A stretch of DNA of 64,000 nt from Diphasiastrum complanatum (lineage: Eukaryota; Streptophyta; Lycopodiopsida; Lycopodiales; Lycopodiaceae): positions 10,292,228-10,356,227 of the forward strand of contig CM055094.1 of the NCBI GenBank assembly GCA_029204225.1, read 5' to 3'. Numbering within the stretch: the stretch's first letter is position 1; each line of letters starts with the position of its first letter. The notes beneath the pieces were generated by a model. That model did not search any database. It had not been told where the DNA came from and saw nothing but the letters and a program-made list of their open reading frames with translations. This document shows, in pieces, positions 1-13,512 of the stretch. Position numbers and translations under genes: made by a program.

Positions 1-1250
1 TCTTTATGTTCTCAATTGAGTCTCCTCAATGCCCTGCTCAATTCAATATGATGCAAAAGATATGGGAGCATCACCTAGGGGTATGTGCATTGCACGTGAA
101 AATGCTTCAAAATGATATCCATCAAGAACTTTTTGCCTCCATTCAAACACAAGTAACACCAATTTACAAAAGATTAGGAAAATGTTTATTGTTGTTAAAA
201 AGGTCTCACAAGGACACGATTTGTATTGGTGTTATAACACTACTTGAGACCTTACTTATTATAAAATCCCATCCATGAACTATTTAATTTATTTTAAGTG
301 ATTAATTATTGAGATTTATTTATAAAATCTTTATCCCAAGATATTAATTTCATATTCCAAGGCAAATGAGACCGTAGAAGCCTTAAATAACATTTTGTTG
401 AGAACATTTCTCAACTTTGTGGTTTGAAAGGATGAGTGATTTTTGTATGTAGCCTGATGTCGTAACATATGTTCATAAGAAAGTTCATGAAGTTGTTAAA
501 TATCAATTACTCGTCTTCAAGAATCATGACTTGCCACTATCTATCATTGTTGAAATTGCAATTCATTTGGGTGTTCAATGCTTGAAGGATTTTTCATGTT
601 GTTCTTAATCTACACTACAACCATGACCTTAGCGCTAGATGGAATCGCAAGTTCTAGTGGAGTGACTACAATGTCGACTTATTTCCAGATTTACCAACAA
701 TTGAGTGTAGCACTCATGAAATAAATAATTGAAGTGCTTTGTGGAATCAACAAATAAAAAATTTGTTGATATAAGTCAAAACGTTAGCTTCTCTGAGTTA
801 ACGTTTTTAAACTGAACCATAGTCGGGGTGAAAAAAGAGAAAAAAACATTAGGTAGTTGACGACTAGTTGAGGTTTCCAGCCTGAATCGTATTTGGGAGA
901 GGAAAAAGAGAAGAAACCTTAGGTAGTCGATGAAGAAAAATGTGCTTGTGAACAGAAAATGTGCTTGTGAACATTCCATTTGCTACTTATCTCTACTATG
1001 GTTAATAGAACTTGGCCTTTTGATTGTGCAATAAATTCTAGGAATTGCATCTCCACATTACATTATATCCACCCTTTGTAGAAAAACTTTTCTAGGTCTT
1101 GGTTAATAAGGTCCAACCTTGCCGACTCACACAGACTCAAAGCAGCTCGGCCACTCCAACTAGATGATTAGAAGTACTTGGCAGCACCATTGCCATGCAT
1201 GCTTACCTCATATGCATTTTGCACTTTTCAATAATTTTCTTTGTTTTACT
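1..1250. other. No recognisable gene
   Basis: I see no domain or convincing splice-bounded exon here. A 90-codon open frame at 6-278 (+) has no motif I know and no clear promoter. The stretch is AT-rich and looks intergenic. Confidence 0.4.
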
Positions 1251-1523
1251 ACCCATGTGTGGGCCCCCGGGGTTTGAACTTGGGTGGTCAATCTCACATC
1301 AAGAACCCTCTACCACAGCACGCGTAGCAGCGGATCTTTCTAACAAATTTTTTTTCTTGGACACCCATGTATGGGAGGGGTTTGAACCACCACACAACCA
1401 ACTTGGGTGGTCAATCCCACACCAAGAACCCACGGATTTTCTAAGAATTTTTGTTTTCGCCAAACATTGCCCATGTGTGGCAGGCTTTGAACAGTTTGAA
1501 CTTGGGTGGTAGAGCATACACCA
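1251..1523. repeat. Three diverged copies of a short repeat
   Basis: Three related segments start near 1251, 1362 and 1468. Each begins with a CCCATGTGTGG-like string followed by GGTTTGAAC and CTTGGGTGG, and ends near an ACCAAGAACCC-like string. On the minus strand the middle copy contains GGTTCAAACCC, which fits a tRNA-type B box, so a decayed SINE is possible. I found no matching A box, so the SINE reading is weak. Confidence 0.45.
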
Positions 1524-1994
1524 ATGCTTTCTGGCCTTATCAGCCCATGGAATCATGTACACAACAATGCATCTTGGTTTCCAAGAAGGGCTTAAACCTG
1601 GGAACAAAGAAACTTTGGATGCCAAGCTAACAAATTGAGCCAATTTTGTTGGATCACATACACAACAATGAAGAGAGCATCAAATCGAAGACCATTTAAC
1701 TCAAAATTCAAAAAGAAAGCCAAAAGATCTTACACATATGAGCAACAATATGTTTCTCATCAGAAAGGACAAATTTTTTGTATTTTTATTTACCAAGGCC
1801 TCATAGATCAAAAAGGGCTAAGATAGCTTAGCAGATGTACCACCAATGAAAAACCTATTAATATGTATACATATTGTACAGGTACCTTGTAACAAATTGT
1901 GTCACAGAAATTTTTTATTTACATAATCCCCATAAAAGGCTGCCTTACTGACAGCCTTTTTTTTTGCCGTCATGCCCATTCATTGCAGCATTGA

Positions 1995-2212
1995 TTAGTG
2001 TGACAAGTATGAGGAGGAGATTGATCCAGGGATCAAGTGTAGCCCTTTCTTTTGGGCAAAGGAAAGTCTGTCATCACTGTAGGAGTGACTGGAATTTATG
2101 TGATATCTAGTTCTATTGCATGCATTTCCACCACTATAATATGAGTGAGAAAGTGCTTGCAATTCAGCACTGTTATCCAGCATTGGTTGAGAAAGTTGTT
2201 CATTTACATCCC
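1995..2212 (-). CDS. Possible terminal exon of an unknown minus-strand gene
   Basis: Read on the minus strand, an open frame begins directly after an acceptor-like TGCCTGCAG and runs about 72 codons to a stop at 1995. The residues are mixed and serine-rich and do not look like repeat translation. I do not recognise a family, and I found no convincing upstream exon, so this may be chance. Confidence 0.2.
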
Positions 2213-5200
2213 CTGCAGGCATCAGTACCAATTAGCATACAATCTGGAATTGAGGACGACTACCATTCATTCTGCTATCCCAATATCCATAAAGAACAAA
2301 CACCTCAAACTTACTGCAGTAGCTTTTGCCTTGTTCGTCCTGAGCTTTGCAGGACTTGTGACATAAACTGGCAAACATCAGTTTCTGCACCCATAAGAAA
2401 ACCACAGTTTGTTACGCTAAAACATCTAGATTAACCTGCAATTTTCAAGAATTACATGAAGATAATGTCATGGTGTCTTCTTCTACCTCGATGGAAGTCA
2501 CAACATTGTTGCTTTCCATGCTAGGCTGCCCTTAATTAACTGTTTGCTTAAGAAAGCAAAGGAATACAATTATCAAGAGTGGCACACAGTTTAAGCAAGA
2601 TTTTAATCATTGGAATATGCTTGCAGAGAAAAGTGGGAAAGTTTTTTAAAGTAGACTCTGCACATTGGCCTATAAGGAAATGCTGTATACAATGTCAATC
2701 CAATACCTCCAGACCAGCAGATGGAAAGTAGCGGGAGTCCAAATTAGAATCCTACTGCAACCTGATCATGCCATCCATAAATGTGGGCAAGCCATTATGA
2801 GTCCACGAAGCAAAGGAGCAGCTATTTACTTAGAGAAATTAATTTATATTCACTCAGGGGCTTACGAGTCTGTATTTGGATAACTTAACTCCCATGGTTT
2901 ATGATAACTGCATAATTTTGCCACTGAGTCGTTAGGGAGGGGCAGTCACTCGAGGATATAATTGACCTGCGAGTAGGGTGTGGAAGACAGAAGCCTATTC
3001 ATACCTTCATGGTGGGCTCATTTGTTTACTCTTCGGAGTCTTTGAGAACTTCAGGATAGCAGAGTCTCTTTATAGGAGGGCACTACATGTTAAAAGATTA
3101 TATTTTTTCTCAGTTTCTTTGTTAAAGTTGATGATTTTATTCAAATTTTTTGCTCATAAATGATTACATTCTGAACGTGTACATAACTTGACATTAAAGC
3201 ACATTCTTGGGCAAGAAAATGTACTCTACAAAAGGAAAACATCATTCTGTTACTTGAGAAGTACCACACTACCCCTGATTTGTTTCTACTACAGTTTTGT
3301 GCTAGAAAAGCTGTCTCTCTCCTTCAAAAGCACCCAAGTGTTTGCTTGGTGCAAAAACTAGGATGCCATACACGATCTTCAAAATTAGTTGCAATCTGGT
3401 TAATAATTTCTATAAGGCAGTAACCCACTTTATCAGGTCTCTTTTTGTAGCTAGCTGTCTGCTTTCTCTCCATGAAGCGGAAAGTCTATTAGATTTAATT
3501 TTTGTTCAAGTTTTGTTTATAAGTAAAAAATAGCTTATTGAAATCCAATCTCTAATTTAGTAGAAAATGTAGCATGCTAGACCTAAGTCAAGCTCCATTT
3601 GAAATCTGGTTTCAGTACTCTCTACCAAATTTTGATTGAGGGCCAAGGCCTAGTCAAATGCAATCATTTTCATGCAAGAAGCAAGGTGCTCCCCCATAGC
3701 ATTGACACTGAACATCATTTCATGTGCAAAGTATTCCTTGTAGAATGTGGAATCCATCCTTTGGAGTGTGGAACCATGTACGACATTACTCTTATTGAGA
3801 ACTTGAATAGATTATGGGCAAAGAACAAGCTTGTTTGGAGGTATTATATAGTCGGTTTCAATTTTCTAGTTTAATTAGCAAGCTGAGGCTGATTGCAGCC
3901 ATTATTTGACATATTTGCATGAAGTTTCGCCTCGTACAACTGCTAAAAAGCTGAAGATCTAATCTGAAAACTTCTGGCATATTCCAGTTAGACTTAGAAC
4001 ATAATGTCATTGTTAACCAAAGACACCATTTCTGAAGCAAAATTGATATTTTATTGACTCATTATTGGCTCTCTATAACTTGAATTTGAATTTTCATAGT
4101 GTCTAACACGTTCCGAGTATAATTTAACCCTCATAACTTTGATTTCCATAGACATCTTCTTTAAAGCAGATTCCAAGAAAATTCGACACAGTCTGAGCTC
4201 ATTATTGGCTTCTCTACCGTGAGAGTACCATGTCTCAATTAGACTGGACATTGATTGACTGCTAATGGAAAGCCCATGTTATTTCTCCCCCTACACTTAT
4301 TTCTACTTTTAAATTTCACCCCATGGAAAATTACCATCAGTGGAGATCAAAGAGCAACATGACCTTGATATTGAAGCGAAGGATCAGGTTCCTTTGGTAA
4401 TCGAGTTGATTGACAAAATGAGTAGCAGAAAAACTATTGTGAGCCATCAGAATACACCCTACAGGTTCCATGAGCTCCAGAAGTTCAAGAGGTCTTCTGC
4501 GACAGTCCATGGCTCCTTTCAATGCATAAGGAAACCAAGTTCTATACATCTCATACGGTGACTTCAAAGACAGGCCTCAACGTTTTTTTTGTAAATGGAG
4601 AAAATAACTTGGAGATTAAGTTTTCTCAGTCAAAAGTACGTTTGGAGATTATTGAGAGATATGAAGATCCAACTATAAACAACTTAACACATGGAAGGCT
4701 AAAACTTGGTGGCAGACAGAAAATAACATAAAAGAGTATGATTTTAAGTTGGAGCTTCAATATGAGTACTAGACAGCTATGATTGATCCAAAGTAGTTAC
4801 TTCACACTGGGATTTGTTATGAGGCTTGAAGTCAAGAAAAGGACAAGGACTATAATAAGAAATTCTTCAAAATCTAGTCACATTTTCAAATTTCACTCAG
4901 AGAAATTCTTTGATATTATGTTGAAGGCTACAGAATATAGAATTGATACTTTTCACCCTTTTACATCACAACATGCTGCATTGTTAGCCTCCTTTGGCAA
5001 ATGTTAAGAAGTCTTTAAGAGCAGGCAAAAAAATTGTCCGAAGCATCAAATTTAGGGTCAATATATTCTGAAAGCGATGTCTGAAACTTGAGCACAGGAT
5101 TTGTGCTTTCAAATGTAAGAGCACTGGTCATCAGGCCCAAAGGTGTGTTGGAATTTCATGCTCAAATTCAAGATAGGAGTGAACTTATCAAGATCAACAT

Positions 5201-6326
5201 AAGAGATCAAAGAGAACTTAGATTAATTGAAGAATGAGCATAGCTCTCTACAATGGAATGAATGGAGGTGGGGCGGGGCGCCAGCCCTTGTTATATAATT
5301 TCTCTAGTCCTTCGCAAAAGCTAAAAGCATAAAGCAAAAAGCAAAAAGCTGATTACTATAGTTGCTCTCTATTTTGGGTAAAGACCCTTATTAAATTTCT
5401 AAGAGAAAAATTATGTTCTATTCTAAAACTAGTGCGCCCTCCTACATGCAAGACTAATTAACCTACTTTAAGCCTTTGACTTTGGTAAGCAAAAAATGGA
5501 ATGGCCCCTAAAATAGCTCGCAGGCATGGCCAAACCAACAACAAGGGTGCAAATACACATTAATTTCTAGCAAGTCAGGTAGCTGCCACCATCTACATTT
5601 CATTTAGTGGAATTCAATTACTATATGTAGCAGAAACCAAGCCCATACTACCAGCACACTTTCAAGCACCTCCAACTAGTATTTCGTCAAAGCATAATAG
5701 ACAGCTAAGACCTTCACAACCTTGAGCATGAATTTCTTGATGGGGCATGTCAAGGACATCATGCTGTAATGTCACTTTGGACCATGTTAGTATAGATTTG
5801 GAGAACCTCTTGCAAGCATATGGATATACTTCTAATTGCCTCTTCAGTTTGTGCTTGGGAGTCTGATATCAAGCTTCATCATGGGAGAGCCTCAATAGCA
5901 GGATCTTTTTTTTCTTAGGGAAGCGCAAGGTGCCTCTTTGTTCATAGTTTTACGTTTCTTTGTTGCATCATCATCATCTCACCAACAATTTGCTATTGTT
6001 CTCATGATGATGACATACTAGATAAGCTAGAAGTGTGTGATTCTGCTGCCCTCAGAAGGAAGTAGAACACTAACTAGAATGTGAGAAGGCATTCAGCAGA
6101 GAGATAATCAGATAGATTTCGACTACAAGCATTCCTCCATTTGCAGTAACCAATTACTCATTACTAACTCCCCCCCAAAAAGGTCATATGAATAAGCACT
6201 GCATTACACTGAATCTGAAGCACTTGACCCAAGTTATAAAAACAAACAGCTCAACTTCATTTAAATTCCTACAGTACAATAGGAACCGAAATAAAATTCC
6301 ACTGAAAAGGAAAAGAATACGTAGGG
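2213..6326. other. Intergenic stretch with decayed, unassigned sequence
   Basis: No gene can be supported. The text around 4050-4260 resembles the leaders of the Copia elements further right (short phrases about a lysine tRNA are absent, but the same CATAACTTTGATTTCCATAGAC style of sequence occurs). Around 5102-5159 (+) a Cys/His cluster (C-X3-C-X4-H-X4-C) recalls a degraded zinc knuckle. The last part, next to 6327, should hold the 3' UTR of the MYB gene, but no clear polyadenylation signal stands out. Confidence 0.35.
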
Positions 6327-9300
6327 TCAACTGCTCCTTACTTGGCCTTCAAAATCTGGACTAGAAAGATTCAATGCCAGGTTCTTCATCAGTAGTAAAA
6401 CCTGTTGAAAATCATAAGAAAGGATTACCATCAGCTACAAAGGCATTCCAAACAACATTCCTAAAAGCTATAGAGCAATACACAAAAGTTTATGATACAA
6501 AATAACAAATTTTGCTGTGTACAAAATATCAGATCAAATATGTGTTCAAGAAAATCATAATGTACGTACAGTTTCGCGATCGATTGGAATCATTCTTTTC
6601 AATGTATCCAACTGATCACTGATGTCAGGGTCAAATACACTTCCAATGAACTTGTAAACTTCAGAAAAATCAGGAGTCTCTGCAAATATTCAATAGCACT
6701 TGTCACTTCTTTTAACCACTTAACTCCAGAAGTTTGTTCATTTCTGCAAGCTTTACATTATCCACTTAGACCAACTGCAGAAATGACTAGGACTATATAA
6801 GAAAGAATGCACTGAGCAGAGAGCAGATCTTCACAACAGGTTGTAGTGATGATTGATTTCTGTGTCGTATCTTCCACTAGAACATGTTTAAATAATACAA
6901 CTTAATTCTACCTTTAAGTTAAAAAGAGAATTTTCTCTATCATATAGAAGAATATAGTTATCAATGCAAGCCAAAAAATAAATAGGTCATGACATTCCTT
7001 ATGACCACTCCCCGATTATTCTGGAATTTCAATGTGAATTCTACATAGCACAATAAGGTTTGTATCCTCCTATTTCTATCAGTGTTTGCATCAACGACCT
7101 CCAAACTTAATATTTGAATACCCTGCAACACAATTTTTTGCGAATCTCGCCATTACACATGTGGGTCTGCACCATGTGTTACAGATTGGCAGGATGATGG
7201 TTTCTGTATCTGTTGACAAACTAGTCCTTGTCTGAACACATTGCCATGAGTTTCCACCACCACTTTTGGGTCTGTGCCATATGCGACAGACTGGCAGGAT
7301 CTTGGTTTGAAATATCTATTGACGAAGGGCCCCTTGTTCACCTGACAAGAGGTGAGTACTTTCTTACACCTTGTCACATATATGGCCAGAAATAGCGTCT
7401 GCTCACTGGCTCTATAGACTTATCCACTTTGGGATGCCCTGCTCATGAGTGTCATTTTTTGCTATCGCGACATTCATGATCTTCGCATGAAGTCCATCCT
7501 TTTCTGGCACGTAATACTTACCATTAACTTACTCCACGGCATATTTCAGAATACATTACATTTCTTAATACCCAGGAGTCTGAAGCTTCCCTGGCATCCA
7601 TGTACCTCTCAAGTTTCTATAATGCACAAAGCTTTATTACTCTTTATGAATTGAAATTTAACGAATAGGAACTGCAGAAGATAGTGGAGCTCTATTATAG
7701 CTTTGAAACGTGGATCTGATTGTTATTAATGGTTGACCTTTCAACAAACTCGTGTGTTAGTGGGAACGAGATAGGCTACAGATGGAGTTGACTAACATCC
7801 AAGACATTGGTCGTGATTTCAAAAACATACATCTTTCTACTGTCTAAAAATTTATCTTCCATATATTTTCAGGACATAATTATCTTTTACTTCTGAAGGC
7901 TTTTTGTATTCAACAAACTTTGGAGTTACTAGACACAACCACCCTTATTATAAGGCACTTTGAAATCATGAAACTTCAAAGAAAAATTTCCGCATACAGT
8001 TATGGCTCTCAAACTTGAAGTACTGGAATAATCCAACAAGATCTTGTATGGACACTCCTGGACATCTTCTTTCAGATGTTCTATACTCAATTCAGCCAAT
8101 GAATTACTGAAAAAATAGGCCGTCTTCTTCAAAGGTTGACCATAAGTCATTGTTGGATTCAAAGACTTTTTCATATTCACTTGTGAAGCCGACACATGGA
8201 TTGAAACCAAATGGAAGATACAATGTTCCAAGAATGAAAATTGCATCTCAACAAAAGTTTAAACAGGAATCGCCAGGTCCCTTTAGACTGAAGTAAGCAT
8301 GACTACAAAGCGAGTGCGCATAGAGCTGCTGGTCCAGATTTGTATTTGCCTTACAGATAAGGCCAATAGTAGTACAAATAAAGTCCAGAAAACCCACATA
8401 TATTAAAAGCCTGCAAAAAAGAAACCTTCAAGTGAAAGTTTCTGGAAGTTTTAAAAAAATAATATGCACCTCGCAAGCTTTTCTGTGAATTGCACTGCTC
8501 AGCAGAGGTAAATGGTTGTGACCAATGCCCAGAGGAACTTCCACTGCTATGGAGTGTTGGGTCTCCCACCACCGTGACAGTGTTTTCAAGCTCTTCTGGT
8601 CTCATATCTGCTTGAAACATTACTTTCCACATTAAGTCTTTGACATGAAAAGAGGAAAGAAACTCAGTTTCTTTACATAAAGACTCCACTGACTTGTCAC
8701 ATACTTTGGTGGACTCAGAGAAATGAATTGAAAGACAACTCATGGCTGAGTATATGCAACATGTACTAATTATGCCCAAGTAAATCTTTCAATATTTTAC
8801 AACTTGTAGCCTACTAATACATATACGTGCAAGCTGCTTGCTACCATGGAAATTGCTTAAAATTCAGGTTAGAAAAAGGACATAAACCAAAACAGGTCTC
8901 TTGATTTGCAACCTTGCACGAGTTTCAGATTTCAAGCAGACATTTTCTAGTATCACTTGATGGCACCATCTCATGCAAAACAGCTTGAAGACCCACCACA
9001 AAAATTGCATCTACACTTAGGTAGAAGTAAAGAGTGTCTCTGTATAACATGCAACTCAAAAAACCTTTCAATAACCAATGCCTTAAAGTGGTGATCTGTT
9101 TTCCAGCAAAATCATGTGATAAATTGAAATGCTTGATAAGCAAGATTGAAAAGAGTGTTCCTCACCGTCATCATCAAATGGGATGCTTGCAGGAGGTACT
9201 GTATGATGGACCCAAGATGGTACAGCAGAAGTATCAGAAACAGGTGGTAATAGCAAATCTGCTGCTCCCAGATACATTGGCTCAGATTGCGAACTGCTTG

Positions 9301-12300
9301 GAATTCCACGTGTTTGTTTGGAAGGTGATGCTACAAGAACGAAATCCTTTCCAGTTATATTGTTACGTTGTGTGACATTCCTAATGACTAGCTGATACAA
9401 TGGACATGATTTTTAGCCACTTAAATGTCAAACTTTTTGGATGAAACACAGAATAAACCATTTCCAGATAATAAGATGTTGCCTTGATTCAAACAATTTA
9501 AAAACAGTATAAGTTTGATGGAAGAGCCACTAGCATACCATATTTTGATGCTTTGTGAGGGTAGGGCTGACTGGATTTCCTTTTAGGCCGTGGAGGAGGT
9601 ACATGCTCTCCCGTTCCATTCTTCTGCACTTTTAGGAAGTACTTTTGTGCATGGCTCCGAATCTGAAACACAAAAAGGTTCTCTCTAAGGACAGCTAGAA
9701 GGAACTTGGCGATGACAAGAAGTATTATGTCTGGAATGCATTTATGAAGTTACAGCAAAACTTTTGGTTTGAGGGACTTGTAGATCAACAAACTTCAACA
9801 TACAACATAAAGAAACCTCTTTACTGAGATGGAAGAGTTTGCAAAGTTAGAAAAGATACTCATTTATAACTGTGTCATTTAGCTTCTTAAAGTACATAGT
9901 TTTCATATAAACATTAGCATTACAAATGTCATAGGAAAAAACCAAGAATTTCCCAGTCAAAAGTAGTGTTAGGAGCTTATTTTTTCTGAACCTTCTCTGA
10001 TTAAGTACAAAACCAATGACCATTTGTGAAATTTGAAATGTTTTCGTGGAACCTTATTGTCATGATGGCTATGCGATTGAAAAATTCACTAGTTTATGAT
10101 AGTCTTTATGTGTCACCTCGCACAACTTTTAGCTTGAATAATTGGGTCCATATGACTTCTCCATTATGTATGGTGTACTTGCTATCATGTTGATTTTATG
10201 AAACCTTTCAAGCCAGGGCCATCAGATATTTTTGGCCAGTGAGCACACCTTGTAATCAGTCTAGGTGTTAGTCGATCCAAGGTCCAATCTTGTGGTTCAA
10301 GTAAATTTGAGGTAAGTGTGCACGGTGTTAGGGATTGTCATGTTAACATCAGTTAAGATATCATAAATACATACAAATTCTGCTGTGATTGAACTATCTA
10401 CCCTTTAATGTTGAAGAAAAGTGATCTCAAACCAGCACTTGATCGCTCTCCTCATCAACTTGATCACATATCCTAACATATATGGTTGAACTTAGAAAAA
10501 GCATTTTGAATAAATTAACAAACTTAAAATGGTCCCACAGAATTAAAGCACATGTGGCTCTATGCGTTGGATACTAATCTCAGAAAATGTGCTAAAGGGG
10601 GCAAATTCAAGACCAAATGTGCTTCACTCATCTGACTCCAGAAGCATCAAAAACTTCAACATAGTTTGCTAAATTTGACTTTCTTCAAAACAACTGGAGA
10701 TATTTTGTTTGTTTATTTATTTATTTAATTTTTTTTCCGGGGGGGGAGGGGGTGGGGGGGGGGGAGGGCAGAGAGAGAGTGAATCACCTGTATGACTGTC
10801 TTTGAGCCAATAAAGGCCTCTATTTTCTTCCAGTCTCGTTCATATCTGAAACATCCAGATGAAGCCAACAACTAAGTTGAAGAAGTTCTCATTAAGCAGT
10901 AAGTACAAGACTAGTACTCAGCAACATCAGTCCTCACCGATATGATTACTTTTCAAAAAGTCAATCAAAATGTTACCACTTGACGTTAAATCCCCCAAGA
11001 CTGTTTGAAAAGTCATAACACATAACTATCAACAAAATGAGCAGAAACTACTGAAAGATAGAAACCCAAGGCAAAAGTTCAAAGATTGTTGCCACCGAAA
11101 GGTGCAGCTGAAAAACCCAAACAAGATCCATCACCAAAGGAATACATCCCATTACCTGTTTAAAATTTCATCCATGTATCCCAGGCACCAAATCTATCTT
11201 CTTTTTCAAGTTGGGACTTCTCAAAATCCTATGATGGTCCGAAAGAATTTCAAGAGGGATAATCTTTGTGCACATGGCCGGATCTAAACGAGAAATAATC
11301 TATAGCCAATCAGGGAGTAACCTTACACAATCATTTCCCCATTAAACTACTTGTACCACAAAGGAACACAACCAAGGCCATATTCTTGAAGCTTGTGACC
11401 CCTACCGAAAACCAAATGGTCAACCAAAAATTGTTGATACCTAAACATGCTAGCATTCCTTGTTTCCAAATCAACCCTGCTACTCATTCAATTAATTAAT
11501 GAGAAGTCCACAGTGTAGCTACGTTCTTAGGGGAGACAATGAAGTGAAGAAAAAGGGGAAAAACTACGCCATTACACATTGAAACCGATTCCTTAATGGT
11601 AAACAGCATAACGCTGCCCTTTCTAAGGATGCTATTACATTGCAAAATAGTGCATTCCCCGCATGTAATCGAGATCCAAAATAGAAAATTCAAAAAGCTG
11701 CTATTCTGGATAGAATATATAAAGTTCTCAGGCACGCCCCTAGATAGACTCCTGGTAAGAACTTCGCTCAGTGAGATAGTGGCCCTATCAATTTGTTCAC
11801 TAGACCGTGTACTGCAAGTGGATCTTAAGGCTGGGACAACAAAAAAAGAGTTATAGAGACGGAAAATGCTTCTATAGCAACGATAAGATTTTGGGGAACG
11901 TTCGTAATTGCCCTGCGTTCATTTCCCAGTAACGCGTATATCGACGAACTAGCGACAAATATTTATTTCCCCCATCGTTTCCCGTCGCAAAAAACACATC
12001 TCTTGGCTGTTTTTCCCCTGGCTTTTGTTCGTCACCCAGCGGCACTTATAGCAGCGTTTATCCCATTTTCCCCTCGCAGAAACCGTTGTTAGTCGATGCT
12101 TGCGTGATAATGGCATAGGAGACAATCCCTTGCAGAATCACTGCTTCAAAATTATCCCTGTAACTCTCAGATGAAGGCTTAAGACATCGCAATAAGAGGC
12201 ACGATAGTGAAGACTTCCCGTCCTCTCCTAGAGATCAGAAGTTCAACTCTTACTTAATTTTGCTAAGAATTTAAGAGAGAGAGTGAAGGTTCTTCGGATC

Positions 12301-12807
12301 GGTGCCCATATTACATCAATTAGAATTTCCAGCAACAATCTTAAACCCTTTTTAAGTCTACGAAATTGATGCGTTTTTCAGCTGCATATTTTTCCATCCT
12401 TTACTTCAATCGAAGTTTGTTCTTCTGTTATTGCCATTTCTTCTATCAATCTCTCTCAAAGCCGTGGTCTGAAAGCTTAGATTCAGTGAATTACATGCTT
12501 CAAATTTAGAGAGCTTTCCCGAAATGATGACACACCCAAACAAGCTTACACCCGAGAGAAGAAGCATAAGCTTATGAGCAGTAACTTACAGCTGCAGAGC
12601 CTCCAAAAACTTGTCATGCTCCTGCTCTGTCCAGCTTTCCCTGGACTTGGTGATGGTGTAGGGCTTCCTGATCTTCTTGGCCGCCTCATCGGCCGACATC
12701 TCGAGGGATTGACTAAGATGAGGAAACGCCATAGCTGAGCAGCCCACATCCATATCCATATCCAAATCCAAATCCATCCCTACACTCTCAAAGCTCTGCA
12801 CACTCAT
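6327..12807 (-). CDS. REVEILLE/LHY-CCA1-like single-MYB transcription factor (LCL, RVE4/6/8 type), spliced
   Basis: This is a nuclear DNA-binding protein of the family that controls circadian evening-element genes. Coding exons on the minus strand: 12807-12590, 10845-10788, 9662-9539, about 9391-9166, 8607-8470, 6679-6570 and 6401-6327. Exon 1 gives an Asp/Met-rich start and then [20 protein letters not shown]. Exons 2-3 complete the MYB repeat with [12 protein letters not shown] and the diagnostic SHAQKYF motif, followed by the proline/basic stretch typical of the family. Exons 6-7 give the LCL C-terminal block (FIGSVFDP, then [10 protein letters not shown] and NLSSPDFE). All introns are GT-AG. 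Phases agree everywhere except between exons 3 and 4: the best donor (G|GTATGC) leaves phase 1, while the visible acceptors do not restore the frame, so that junction is uncertain. The start at 12807 is the first ATG before the Asp-rich run; the frame stays open upstream. The product would be about 315 residues. The family call is secure; the exact paralogue is not. Confidence 0.93.
7158..7345. repeat. Diverged tandem duplication inside the MYB-gene intron
   Basis: Two copies of a unit of about 103 bp follow each other in the large intron between coding exons 5 and 6. Shared landmarks are GGGTCTG, ACAGA(T/C)TGGCAGGAT, and a CTCCTTG-like end. No function is evident. Confidence 0.5.
10739..10767. 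repeat. Poly-G tract in the MYB-gene intron
   Basis: A nearly pure G run (with a few A/T) lies about 20 bp from the donor of coding exon 2. On the transcribed strand it is a C run. It could form a quadruplex on the non-template side, but there is no direct evidence. Confidence 0.6.
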
Positions 12808-13169
12808 CGGCCCTGCCCGCCTGCCTGCCCACTTCACAATTCCTGCTCTATCTACTGATCCCCGAGCTGGATTGCTTCTGCAATTGCCTTGCCAAGGTCG
12901 CGATCCACAGCGATGGCGAGAAACAGCGAGAAAAAACTGGTAACTCTGGCGCAGTAGAAAGCAAACACAAGGATAGAAACGATGCCAGGAAAGAAGACGG
13001 TGGCATGCAGACCGCATCTCCCCAGAACGACCATGTGAATGTATGCCATTCCGCTTCCGGAACCGGATGCGCATCCATCCAAAAAGAAACACCCTCCGCC
13101 ACGCGTTCTATGCGCTCGAAGCCTCTTACTGACACTACTCATCTCACACTCCAGCAACCATGATATTTC

Positions 13170-13512
13170 CACGTGGCAGCTTATCCACGTGCACACTAAT
13201 CAATGGTAGATCGGAAAAAAAACGAAAAAATCTGACCGCCGGTGCAAACATCCAACGGTGAGGCTTTAAACTACGCAGCAATTCTAAGCCATGGGTGGAT
13301 GCGCTTCCAGTAGGGAGTTGTGGTGATGGAAGCGCCACCGACCGCCTTTGGGGTGGTCTTTTTCGTATTTTTCTTTTTTTGTATGGCGTGAAAAATAAAA
13401 AAATAAAAAATTATTTTCTTTTTGAGCGAGAGAAAGCAAAGTATATCTTTGGGGGCTGGAGAAATTATTTTTGTTGACACGATCTTTTTCGTGGGCAGGA
13501 ATGCGCCACGTG
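13170..13512 (-). promoter_or_regulatory. Upstream region of the MYB gene with three G-boxes
   Basis: CACGTG occurs at 13170-13175, 13186-13191 and 13507-13512, all flanked by C or G. They lie 360-700 bp upstream of the start codon. G-boxes are bound by plant bHLH (PIF, MYC) and bZIP (HY5, ABF) proteins and are common in light- and clock-controlled genes. I saw no clear TATA box. Confidence 0.5.

Noticed and set aside
1362-1432. tRNA gene from the B-box-like GGTTCAAACCC
   Set aside because: No A box and no cloverleaf pairing; at most a decayed SINE.
1934-1961. Bacterial-type terminator hairpin (AAAAGGCTG / CAGCCTTTT with a T run)
   Set aside because: The window is plant nuclear DNA; no Pol III gene precedes it, so the resemblance is most likely chance.
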